Shown here: piece by piece, positions 50,654-58,627 of the stretch
Layout of the letters: each line of letters opens with the position of its first letter
How positions within the stretch are numbered: the stretch's first letter is position 1
Assembly: GCA_039105265.1 (NCBI GenBank)
Contig: JAPFFF010000005.1
Location: 4,449,501 to 4,513,500, forward strand
Source: Tritrichomonas musculus
Lineage: Eukaryota > Parabasalia > Tritrichomonadida > Tritrichomonadidae
Direction: 5' to 3'
DNA length: 64,000 bases
Notes under the pieces: generated by a model
The model's database searches: none
What the model saw: only the letters and a program-made list of their open reading frames with translations
Told to the model about the DNA's origin: nothing
Made by a program: the position numbers and the translations under genes

Positions 50654-52588
50654 TTAAGTAAGTTCGTACACTTCCATCCATAACAGTCTAGTACCTCGAC
50701 TACACCACAAATACACTAATAACTTATTTTCTGGACTAACTGCTAATAAATATCGCGTACGACACTTGGTAGATATATCCCGAAATCCATACACGTTCAT
50801 CTTAACGTTTTCTTCTATGTCTAACAATCTCTTGTGATATGTTTTCGGTTTCATTAACTCTGTTACTAAGTAATTACATAGTTGCATACGTAACTGCTTA
50901 GCTGCTTGTACATCTTCTTGTAGTTTAACACCTTCATCGTTAACCTCTTGTACGACAGCATCTACTTTCTTGTTATCTGCTTTAATAGTCTTAATCGTAT
51001 CATCGTGTTTCTTCTTAAACATCTTCTCATCATCTAACTCTTTCAAATATTGTTGTTCTATAGTGTTTCTCATTTCGGCGAGAATAAAATAGACTGTGGA
51101 GTCGATAAACTTAATTGGTACGTTATCGGTTTTAAGTGTCGATATATTCTTGGTGTTAATAACTCTATATTTCGTTATCGAATTATCTTCTAAGTTGGGT
51201 ATATTAAGCTCATCTAACTTGTATATTGGAGCGAATCGTTTATTACCATTAGTTAAGTATGTTACGAGCTCATCTAATTCGAATCGTTTAGTGATATTCG
51301 GTACGAGAACCTTCTCGTAACAGTGTTCTCTTATTATTAAATCGTCATTATCTCGCTTACATGTAACTACTAGTATCGGAAGATTAAAGCTAAATAGTTT
51401 AAGTAAATTGTTTATGTAATTATCGGTAATGTTGTACAAGTAGAATCCATTTACCTTGCCGGTAATGTCGTTAACGAAGTATGAGAACAGTGCTATTTTG
51501 TTATCTAAATCGATGACGAGTGAGTTATATTCTAATTTGTTTAATACAGACTTCCATTGGTTGTTAATGGGATTGTGATAGATTAACTCTTGTGGAAGTA
51601 GTTCGGTGAGATAGTTAAGATGGTTATGGATATACTCTTCACTAACAGCATTGTTGTTTATATAGAACGTTATCTCCAATCGCAATAAACCTGTATCCAA
51701 ACTATCGTTAATGCTGTTTCGTAACTGCCCATCTGGATTGTATAACCAATCTGCTATATGTGATCCGATCTTATCTCTAACGGATGGACTCTCAATTGAT
51801 TGGACGAACTTGTTATAGAACTTATATCTAACTTTACCGTGTTCTGTGTTATGGATGAAGGTAAGACAGTTCTTCCCAACTAGTTTGTCGTTATCCATAA
51901 TTACGTAGTCTCCATCATTATTGGAACCTTCCATAACATAATCGTTATTGTCTATTAGATACTGGATCACCTCTTCTTTGTTAATAACACCAGCGAAGTC
52001 TTGTGTGAAGTCGATATCGTTAATGTAGATACCTTCATCGTTAAAGGATTTAATAGCTTCTTCGCTATTAATTAATGCGAATACATCGTTAACTGGAATC
52101 GCTGGTAATGCAACTTTAATGTACTGTTTATTGTATTCACCTTCTTTGCTACTATACGTCGGTTTTATATATCGTTTGTTAACGTTAATATTGTGGTATT
52201 GTAATATTCGTTTAATCTTAGATGTGTGTTCTGCGAGGTACTTCGATAGATAATCGTTCTTGTTCTTGTTATGCGGATCTATTGGAACCATGTAATAGAA
52301 GATAACGTTGTCGCAGAATCTATCACTTAATGGATTAAGTTTATGGTTGTTAGTAGATCTCTCTGTGTAATCTATATTGGATATATCGTTCCAGTTAATC
52401 GTTTTTGTGAGATTATACAACATCGTTTCCGGTTTAACATTCTTGCGCTGTACATGCTTTAACGGAATCGTTATCGAATATGGACTAATATCGTTTAGAA
52501 TAATCTCTTTACGTGTGTGGAAGTCTAGTTTGAATAATCTGGCTTCTTCTTCGCTGTTCATGTTTCGTTTAAAGTAAAAAAGTTTCAT
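50654..52588 (-). CDS. 644-aa putative replication initiator of the 4.0-kb element
   Basis: An uninterrupted frame; the second ATG (52561, MNSEEEARLFKLDF) is an alternative start. Residues about 60-370 hold a pattern seen in rolling-circle Rep initiators of plasmids and filamentous phages: an acidic DIDFTQDFAG turn, then VRYKFYNKFVQSIE and, after a gap, GLLRLEITFYINN, reminiscent of the RID..FDF, R.Y.K and RLE strands of Rep_trans or G2P-like proteins. No clear HUH histidine pair is seen; HNH occurs once. Residues about 540-590 are coiled coil (DAVVQEVNDEGVKLQEDVQ). Function as a nicking initiator is an inference; an AEP-type primase with a DxD centre is the main alternative. It is oriented with the iteron-like array downstream. 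Confidence 0.5.
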   Translation of the reverse strand: MKLFYFKRNMNSEEEARLFKLDFHTRKEIILNDISPYSITIPLKHVQRKNVKPETMLYNLTKTINWNDISNIDYTERSTNNHKLNPLSDRFCDNVIFYYMVPIDPHNKNKNDYLSKYLAEHTSKIKRILQYHNINVNKRYIKPTYSSKEGEYNKQYIKVALPAIPVNDVFALINSEEAIKSFNDEGIYINDIDFTQDFAGVINKEEVIQYLIDNNDYVMEGSNNDGDYVIMDNDKLVGKNCLTFIHNTEHGKVRYKFYNKFVQSIESPSVRDKIGSHIADWLYNPDGQLRNSINDSLDTGLLRLEITFYINNNAVSEEYIHNHLNYLTELLPQELIYHNPINNQWKSVLNKLEYNSLVIDLDNKIALFSYFVNDITGKVNGFYLYNITDNYINNLLKLFSFNLPILVVTCKRDNDDLIIREHCYEKVLVPNITKRFELDELVTYLTNGNKRFAPIYKLDELNIPNLEDNSITKYRVINTKNISTLKTDNVPIKFIDSTVYFILAEMRNTIEQQYLKELDDEKMFKKKHDDTIKTIKADNKKVDAVVQEVNDEGVKLQEDVQAAKQLRMQLCNYLVTELMKPKTYHKRLLDIEENVKMNVYGFRDISTKCRTRYLLAVSPENKLLVYLWCSRGTRLLWMEVYELT

Positions 52589-52900
52589 GCGTAGATGATC
52601 TTGTGCTAGTTTAATGCAGTAGAAGGAATAAAAAAGTTAAATTAAAATTGGTTTAGAATAGTTAGATCGTTTACGATAAGTTCGTTAGTGATTTACATTT
52701 ACGATAAGTTCGTTATTGATGTTGTTCGTTAATGATCGACTCTTAACGATACAAACCAAAAATAATAGACCTACTGCGCAGATGATCCTACGCAAGTGAC
52801 CATTCGAGGAGTCTTATGATCATTAACCTGCACGTCTCTTCTGTAACTCATTTAATTTATGAAAAATAAAGCTTCGCTTTGGATGAGAAAAATAAAATCT
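52589..52900. promoter_or_regulatory. Upstream region of the Rep-like gene with direct repeats
   Basis: About 310 bp. TTTACGATAAGTTCGTTA occurs twice (starting near 52669 and 52698), followed by TTCGTTAATGATCG and TAACGATA (52744-52751). TAACGATA equals a Myb recognition element described in Trichomonas promoters, so host Myb control is conceivable. No coding sequence is seen. Confidence 0.35.
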
Positions 52901-53077
52901 TTATTTAGAAGTCGTTTTTGAAGAGTGGTCGATGATGTTGCATACATTGAAATCCCTAATGATATCTATTGAGTCTAGGTATTCACGAAGATATTCGAGG
53001 ATATCGTCGACGGACTGAATACGGTTAATATCATCTACGTAGTCGTAGAATCCATCGATGATTGATTCAGTAGACAT
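52901..53077 (-). CDS. 58-aa acidic ORF of the 4.0-kb element
   Basis: ATG at 53077, TAA at 52901. The protein starts MSTESIIDGFYDYVDDINR and is acidic and amphipathic (VDDILEYLREYLDSIDII). It has the same base composition as the 644-aa gene and sits just upstream of it on the same strand. A TATAGA/TATATCG-rich stretch lies 40-70 bp before its ATG. No family is recognised. Small acidic proteins next to initiator genes are often copy-control or partner proteins, but that is only an analogy. Confidence 0.45.
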   Translation of the reverse strand: MSTESIIDGFYDYVDDINRIQSVDDILEYLREYLDSIDIIRDFNVCNIIDHSSKTTSK

Positions 53078-53149
53078 TTAGGGTAGAAAAAAATCATTTA
53101 AATTACGTTTGGGTTATTTATAGAAGGTTGGATATATCGTGTATGATAT

Positions 53150-53297
53150 ACATCCCTGTATAGCTATTAGAAGGGGTGTTTCTAGAGGGTCCCAGATAGG
53201 GATTTTTCGTGGTTTTGGGGGTCCGGAAAGGGGGTCCTAAAACGTTGTTAAAGAAGGGCCGAGCGTTTTAGCGGAGCCCTCCTTAACATTACTACTC
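53150..53297. repeat. G-rich, pseudoknot-capable terminus of the 4.0-kb element
   Basis: The plus strand has several runs of three to five G (about 53167-53235), rare in this AT-rich window and able to form a G-quadruplex. Next come interleaved complementary segments: CTAAAACG (53237-53244) pairs with CGTTTTAG (53264-53271), while GTTAAAGAAGGGC (53247-53259) pairs imperfectly with GCCCTCCTTAAC (53276-53287). The order A-B-A'-B' is that of a pseudoknot. It ends in the terminal repeat. It may be an origin, a nick site or an RNA element. Confidence 0.5.
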
Positions 53298-54338
53298 TAG
53301 AAGGCATCATCAAGTCCTGTATCATCATCGGAGCAAATTGTACATAGTTTGTCTTTGCACGGCAAAGCTGTTGTGAGAAGCTTGAGTATTACTTTAAAAG
53401 TGTCGCTTTAAATTTGTAGAAGTTAATATCAATCCTCCACTTTTTATTCTCCTTTTATTATTAACAACTATTATTGGAGCATTATTCCAATTGGAGCATT
53501 ATTCCAATTAGATATCATAGGAGTGAAGGTTGGGTTAAATGCTATAAAATCTCCACATTTGTCATAATTACTTATTTCAGTTTCATTAAATGTAGCAACT
53601 CCATGTCGATGAATAATTCCATCTTCATCAGGTGTTTCGATAGTTATTGCAAGTCCTTTATTAGAATTCACATAATTAATTAATTCTTCTGACTCTGTAG
53701 ATGTGGTTGAAACTTTTGAACTTTTACAAGTATTACGTAATTGATAACTAGATAAGGAGATTCCTGAGTAATAACTAGTAACGTGATATAAATTTGTGTC
53801 TCTCTTTTTATATATGCAAACTTTAAATTGACAATCTGAGTTGAGACTTGTGTCTTTTCCGTAGCATGAATGGTGTTGGTATCTGAAACAAATTGAGTTT
53901 TCTGATAATGATTTTTTATGTGTCAATCTAAATCCTTCTTCCTTTGCATGCCGATTCAATATTTGAAACATTTGGAAAGCTGTAAGAAGCTGGAGCAAGC
54001 AAAGATTATCATATGTGAAATAAGTGCTTATGCTATTGGGTTCATCTATATTGGCATCTATTGATGATATGTATCCAAGTATTTGAACTTCAAAAAAAAA
54101 TATTTACTCTACCTGAAAAGTTATCTCCTGTACATTGTAACTTTCCTTGTACCGAAACAAATCCTTGATCAACTTGTTGTGGGTATATACAAATAATTGA
54201 TGCAGGTGTACATTGGGATAAACTTATTTCTGACAATTGAAATGAACCATCTTTAATAGAAACAATTTGGCCACTTAACTCTACTAGTTGTCCAGTCTTA
54301 TCCTCGGTCAGTTGGGCAAAAGAAAATTTTGAACACAT

Positions 54339-54500
54339 TTGTCAAATTGCCGATATTGAAAAAGTGAGATAAAAAAAAGAAGCTTTTTCTAACTAAAAAA
54401 TAATTATTCCTGTCTTACAAATTAATAAAACTAGTTATACTTTATAAATCTGCTTGTGTCGTTTTTTTTCCAAATTGCTGATATTGAAAAAGTAGAAAAA
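54339..54500. repeat. Short segmental duplication upstream of the MULE relic
   Basis: CAAATTGCCGATATTGAAAA with AAGTGAG, A-rich sequence and GAAGCTT at about 54346-54385 recurs as CAAATTGCTGATATTGAAAA from about 54472, continuing to GAAGCTT after the MITE at 54501-55066. The period is about 125 bp. The second copy carries the MITE insertion, so the duplication is older than the MITE. Confidence 0.5.
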
Positions 54501-55066
54501 CAGGTATGCCTTTCGGGAGTCCTGGGTAAACTCGGATAATTAAACAGTCTTCCTCGAAATTATTCCTCGAACTTTTTTCGAGAAAAAGATTTTACTCTAA
54601 CGTTTATTTTTTTTAGTTCACATTTTTTTACTCGGGTAAATTTTCACTTTTTTACCCGAAAAACTCGAGTTTTAAATTAACAGAATAATAATAATAAAAT
54701 AAGCTTTATACATATTCAAAATGAATCATTTTGCTGGAAATAGTGGTTTATTATATGATTTTTTTAAATAAATGTTAGATATAGCTTTATAATCAATGAC
54801 AAAAAATCTTTAATACTAAAATAAAGTATTCAAAAGTGTAAGAAAAATAATAAAAAAAATGAGAATTTTTTTTCGAACTTGAAACCTCGGGTATCCTCGA
54901 GATTTCCTCGGAAATTGAATACTTCGGGCAAATCGGGATCGAGGATGGCCGAGTAAAACGGTTATTTTACTCGGGTTTACTCGGGTAAACCGAGTACGGG
55001 AGTCTCCTCGATCCCGAAATTATTTTCGGGGAGACTACTCTTACCCGTCCTCGAAAAGCATACCTG
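54501..55066. mobile_element. hAT-type MITE, 566 bp
   Basis: It starts CAGGTATGCCTTTCG and ends with CGAAAAGCATACCTG (inverted, one mismatch in 15). A perfect 8-bp target duplication, TAGAAAAA, flanks it at 54493-54500 and 55067-55074. Eight-base duplications with CAGG-type ends are the mark of hAT transposases. Inside are many CTCGGG and CTCGAG-like motifs in both orientations near the two ends (subterminal repeats) and an AT-rich centre. There is no coding capacity. Confidence 0.88.
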
Positions 55067-55074
55067 TAGAAAAA

Positions 55075-55374
55075 GCAAAGAAGCTTCTTCCGATGAAATA
55101 ATAATCATTTCTTTCTTGTTTCCTTATAATTTAATTTAAAATCGCGCCATTTGTTAATAATAATTACTGATTTAAAAACAAAATGCTTTTAAATAAATCT
55201 ACTTTTTCAATTAAACCGTTTTATTAATAACTTTTTTGACCTTTTAAAACTTTTTCAATACAACCGTTTTCACACACCAAATAATTTCCCTTTTACATCT
55301 TTTTCAAACAAACCGTTTTACAAATGACCAATAATTGACTATTTCTAAACTTTTTCTGTAGGTTGCTCTGGTCA
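55075..55374. other. Spacer between two MITEs
   Basis: 300 bp of AT-rich sequence with several AAACCGTTTTA-like repeats (near 55215, 55263, 55310). No gene is visible. Confidence 0.4.
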
Positions 55375-55382
55375 ATGATGAA

Positions 55383-55909
55383 CTAGGCTTTTGTGTCCAA
55401 ACGAGTTTGTATTCAAAAAGTATCCAATGGATACTCATTTTTGTTCGTTATTTTTTGAGAGAATTTGAGTATCCAAAATAGCCAAAATGGACACTTTAAT
55501 TCAATCTTGGATACACCTTTCAATTTTCATTGATTATTTTGAATGTATATTTCGTTTGACCAATTATATCGATCCAAATTTACATTGAATTTTATTTTTT
55601 ATTTCAAATGTTGATCTTCTTGGTCAAAATCATTCTTAGTGAATTTGAAAAGTTTATAATTTATATTTGAGAGGTTTTTTAAAAATTAAGAATAGTAGGT
55701 GTTTAAGACATTTATTATTGCTTTTTTTCTGATATTAATGAGTTTATTAAAGTAAAAATAAAGTATCCAATAAAAAATTTTTTGGATACTTCAACACAAA
55801 TCTTTGAATAAAAAACTAAATAAAAAAGCAGTTTTATGTCCACAAAAAGTGACAGCTTTTTACAAAAAGTCGAAAATGGACACTCAGTTCACTGGATACA
55901 AAAGCCTAG
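55383..55909. mobile_element. Second hAT-type MITE, 527 bp, different family
   Basis: It starts CTAGGCTTTTGTGTCCA and ends TGGATACAAAAGCCTAG (inverted, one mismatch in 17). A perfect 8-bp target duplication, ATGATGAA, lies at 55375-55382 and 55910-55917. Subterminal GTATCCA and GGATAC/GGACAC motifs recur near both ends in each orientation, as in hAT elements. The interior is AT-rich and non-coding. Its ends differ from those of the MITE 320 bp away, so two hAT families have been active here. Confidence 0.88.
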
Positions 55910-55917
55910 ATGATGAA

Positions 55918-56802
55918 TCGGTTGCTATCAATATTTTTTCATAAAATTTTATGATATGACTTGTTATATGAAATATTTTTTATTTTTTTTTAGAAAAGAC
56001 TTTTTTATTTGAAAATCAAGTAAATGTTTGTTAAAACAAGATAATCTTTTAAAATCTGAAATAGTTATTAATATATCTTAATATTGTATTCAAACATGAA
56101 ATAAAAGAACCAAATGTCAATATTTTTTAATCATATAAGTGATTAGTAACATTAATTAATAGCAAAATAAACTAAAATGCATAGTATAAACGTTGAAAAA
56201 AAGATAAAAAATTAAAACAAGTAAATGAATATTTTATATTATTTAAAATTTGTAGATTTCAAAGCTTAATATAAAAAAATATTACATAACTTAAATTTAT
56301 GTATAATTTCTCTTTTCATAAGTCATCTAAACAATAAATTAAATGACAAAGAAATTCAGAAAAAAATATGATTAAAAAAAAAACAATTAACTTTCAAGAA
56401 AAAAGGTTTTCTGATATTAAAAATTGTAATTAAATAGAATTATGGAGTAAATAAATGCAAAAAACAATTTTTGAGAAAATTATCAGATGCATTATTCTAA
56501 TGAAATAAAAATTTTTATTAAAAAGTATTAAAAAGCTTGTAAATTTTTTAATAAACCTTTTTTTATATAAATATTTATTCCACATTTTGAGATAAATGAA
56601 TTTTAAAAATTTCGGGTCAAAACTCGCTTTGGGTTGGCGGTAATTTTCGACCCCTGGTCAAAATATACCTAAAATTTTTGACCTGATTGAAAATAGGTAA
56701 ATCGGGTACCCCTTACAAGGTCTAGTCTTAAAAAGTGAAAAAAAATAAAATAAGTAATAAACTTTTTAAATTAGCTTATGTACGTTATTTAATTTCAATT
56801 TA
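55918..56802. other. AT-rich spacer with an odd GC-richer patch
   Basis: About 885 bp. The patch at 56612-56725 contains GGGTCAAAACTCGCTTTGGG and TAAATCGGGTACCCC and differs in composition from its surroundings; it may be the remnant of another short element, but no partner end was found. The rest is AT-rich, with the CFAP144 promoter at the right. Confidence 0.4.
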
Positions 56803-57270
56803 ATGTCTAAGAGAATCGAACCTCCAAAGAGAGAAACAACCCAATTTATAGAAGATGAAATTTTCAAAGAGCGTATTAGGAAAGAAAACATGAATCAAGT
56901 TGATTATGAAGTTTTTCAACCTTCACTTGAATCACTTCGTGAAGCAACTCCAGATAAGCCAGGTATAGATTCTTTTTGCTCAAGATTATATACGCAATCT
57001 AAAAATAAATCCGTAGAAGACGACGATGATGATAGTCCAGAATTTCAAACCTTCAAGCGTACAATGTTTATGACATCACGTGATACCAGTCCACAAATGA
57101 AATATTCAGAGCCATTAACTACAACAATGGAAATTGGTTGGGAACAAACTGATTACAAACCATTCAAATCTATGTTTGATCATAGACATAAAAAAACTGA
57201 TATTACTAGTCTTCCTTCAAAATGGGATCCAAATGCAAATGTTATGACTGTAAAATCAAAGCCAAAATAA
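56803..57270 (+). CDS. CFAP144: Cilia- and flagella-associated protein 144 (FAM183)
   Basis: 155 aa. The N-terminal ETTQFIEDEIFKERIRKENMNQ corresponds to the E..LRE...KE......Q start of CFAP144, followed by an acidic linker. The C-terminal KYSEPLTTTMEIGW, DHRHKKTDIT and SKWDPN match the KYPETQTEGQEVGW, D.R....DIT and MW blocks of CFAP144/FAM183A, in the same order. In other eukaryotes it is a microtubule inner protein of axonemal doublets, which suits a flagellate. Length is near the family's usual 130-150. The start ATG follows TTTCAATTTA. Confidence 0.75.
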   Translation: MSKRIEPPKRETTQFIEDEIFKERIRKENMNQVDYEVFQPSLESLREATPDKPGIDSFCSRLYTQSKNKSVEDDDDDSPEFQTFKRTMFMTSRDTSPQMKYSEPLTTTMEIGWEQTDYKPFKSMFDHRHKKTDITSLPSKWDPNANVMTVKSKPK

Positions 57271-57618
57271 TTTCAACGTTTCTTCTTATTTTAAAATAAT
57301 TTCTTATTTAAAATATATTTTATTTAAATTTAAATCTTATTATTAATTTATTCCGAATTACTATGTGCCCAACATTAAAAATGTTGTAATATAATCGCTA
57401 ATAGTTATAAGTTTATTTTTTATAACAAATTATAGATTTTCTTGATTCAAAAAGAAGCGCCTTCGTTGAAGCGAAATGCTATTTTTTTTTTTTTAAAAAA
57501 AAAAAAAAAACACACACACTTATGATTTGGCTTAACTATGAGACAAATAATCTTAGCATATAATAGTATTTTATGAAGAAAAAACGAATATAGGATATTA
57601 ATTTGCTATTATTATGAT
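57271..57618. other. Convergent spacer with homopolymer tract
   Basis: 348 bp between CFAP144 and the SF1 gene. It contains a T run followed by an A run (57482-57511) and ACACACAC. No gene is seen. Confidence 0.5.
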
Positions 57619-58560
57619 TTACATTGATCCAGGTGGGAGAGGTTCTGTTAACGTGCAAGAAATATCCTGTCTAGAAAGATCAATATAAAATGGATTAAGA
57701 AGTGTTTGTCTTTCACCAGATTCATAATCTTCATCTCTGCCAGTTCCATTGATATCATTAAGAAGATCTTGAATTGCACCTTTGAATGCACCTTCAGCTT
57801 GACGTTTTGATTCGTTATATAAGTTAAATTTCGGTTCATCCCAAGGTACTGTTTCTATTGTTGGATCGAATGATAGTGAGTAATCATCAACATTAACCTC
57901 CATAATTTCTTCTGGAATAAATTCTTCTTCTGTTGAAAGAATAGATTCAATTTTTTCCATACATCTAGCAACATCATCTTCATTGTTACCAATAACAATA
58001 ACGTGGCCATAATCAGTTTTCTCTTCAGGATTTTCGTCCTTTTTAAGAAGCGAAGCTCGAATAGATATATGTACATTATAATCACGCTCTAAACCTTTCA
58101 AAGTTTGTGCACGTGGACCAAGAATAAGACTAAATTGTTGTGGGGAAGTGAGATCCATTCTTCTAACAGCTTTTTGAAGTGTGAGCAAAATTGATAAAGG
58201 AGGTCGAAAAGCTGGAAAGATTTCTTCTATTGATTCTATAGTTCGTCTTCGTTCAGAAACAAGATTATCACGAGCGATGACATCTGGTGGTAATTGTAAT
58301 TTGTTATCAACACTTAAAAGTGAATTTTCTCCATAATTAACATTACTTTTTTCATCCTCGAGATGACTAAGCTTATACTCAACTTCTTCAAGTTGAAATC
58401 GTAATAAAAAAGCATGAAGAGCTTCTGGATCTAAATCAGGTGGTAGAATGCACGCAATATTGGGCATTACAGTCTTCATTTGTGACTTATCCCACTTTGT
58501 TTTCTTTGGCTTCTGTACAACAGCTTGTGGAGTAATATCAGGTACACCAAATCCAAGCAT
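57619..58560 (-). CDS. SF1: Splicing factor 1 / branchpoint-binding protein (SF1/BBP)
   Basis: 313 aa. KKTKWDKSQ near the N-terminus recalls the ULM-type RW/KW motif that binds U2AF65. A helix-hairpin (LDPEALHAFLLRFQLEEVEYKL) and LVSERRRTIESIEEIFPAFRPP precede a KH domain: QFSLILGPRAQTLKGLERDYNVHISIR, then the QUA2-like ESILSTEEEFIPEEI. This order is that of SF1/BBP, which binds the intron branch point. The GPRGNTLK loop of relatives reads GPRAQTLK. The zinc knuckle and proline-rich tail of animal SF1 are absent. The presence of SF1 shows the species keeps splicing, although no intron is evident in this window. It is divergent from the GCN5 gene with 67 bp between. Confidence 0.85.
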   Translation of the reverse strand: MLGFGVPDITPQAVVQKPKKTKWDKSQMKTVMPNIACILPPDLDPEALHAFLLRFQLEEVEYKLSHLEDEKSNVNYGENSLLSVDNKLQLPPDVIARDNLVSERRRTIESIEEIFPAFRPPLSILLTLQKAVRRMDLTSPQQFSLILGPRAQTLKGLERDYNVHISIRASLLKKDENPEEKTDYGHVIVIGNNEDDVARCMEKIESILSTEEEFIPEEIMEVNVDDYSLSFDPTIETVPWDEPKFNLYNESKRQAEGAFKGAIQDLLNDINGTGRDEDYESGERQTLLNPFYIDLSRQDISCTLTEPLPPGSM

Positions 58561-58627
58561 AATTAAATAGTTTTTATATCACATGTCAAAAATTAACATT
58601 TTTGTGCTTTTTCAATTTTAAATATAC

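Larger units (their letters stand above)
49282..53297 (-). mobile_element. Novel 4.0-kb element with Rep-like protein and iteron-like array
   Basis: The ends are a perfect 12-bp inverted repeat, GAGTAGTAATGT at 49282-49293 and ACATTACTACTC at 53286-53297. Contents from the minus-strand 5' side: a G-rich end (53150-53297), a 58-aa ORF (53077-52901), a 644-aa protein (52588-50654), an 87-98-aa protein (50434-50138) and an array of 14-15-bp repeats (49300-49984). Base composition and codon use (many GTTAAC, TCGT and CGT triplets) stand apart from neighbours. It interrupts a MULE transposase gene whose frame can be followed on both sides. No target duplication longer than TA can be seen. It looks whole; the family is not recognised. 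Confidence 0.65.
48931..54338 (-). mobile_element. Mutator-like (MULE) transposase relic split by an insertion
   Basis: Minus-strand pieces in order. 54338-54090 is an OB-fold-like N-terminus (GQLVELSGQIVSIKDGSFQL). A frame change at a T run near 54092 leads to the next open stretch, about 54091-53471, with a FAR1/GCM-like region (HAKEEGFRLTHKKS, CFRYQHHSC) and the first DDE block DFIAFNPTF. Then comes a piece with CTICSDDDTGLDDAF, the second Asp block, ending at 53299. The 4.0-kb element follows. QQLIESTVPEE resumes just outside its other end, and VICFWHKSSNFVKFL runs to 48931. Two in-frame stops and a 17-bp tandem duplication (TTGGAGCATTATTCCAA, about 53475-53510) show it is dead. Terminal repeats were not found. 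Confidence 0.65.

Noticed and set aside
50654-52588. Polinton, geminivirus-type or DDE assignment for the 644-aa protein
   Set aside because: No polymerase B, integrase, Walker or DDE motifs and no clear HUH pair are seen; only a loose resemblance to Rep initiators remains, so the family is left open.
56612-56725. GC-richer patch as a complete MITE
   Set aside because: No inverted ends or target duplication could be matched, so it is noted only as an odd patch.
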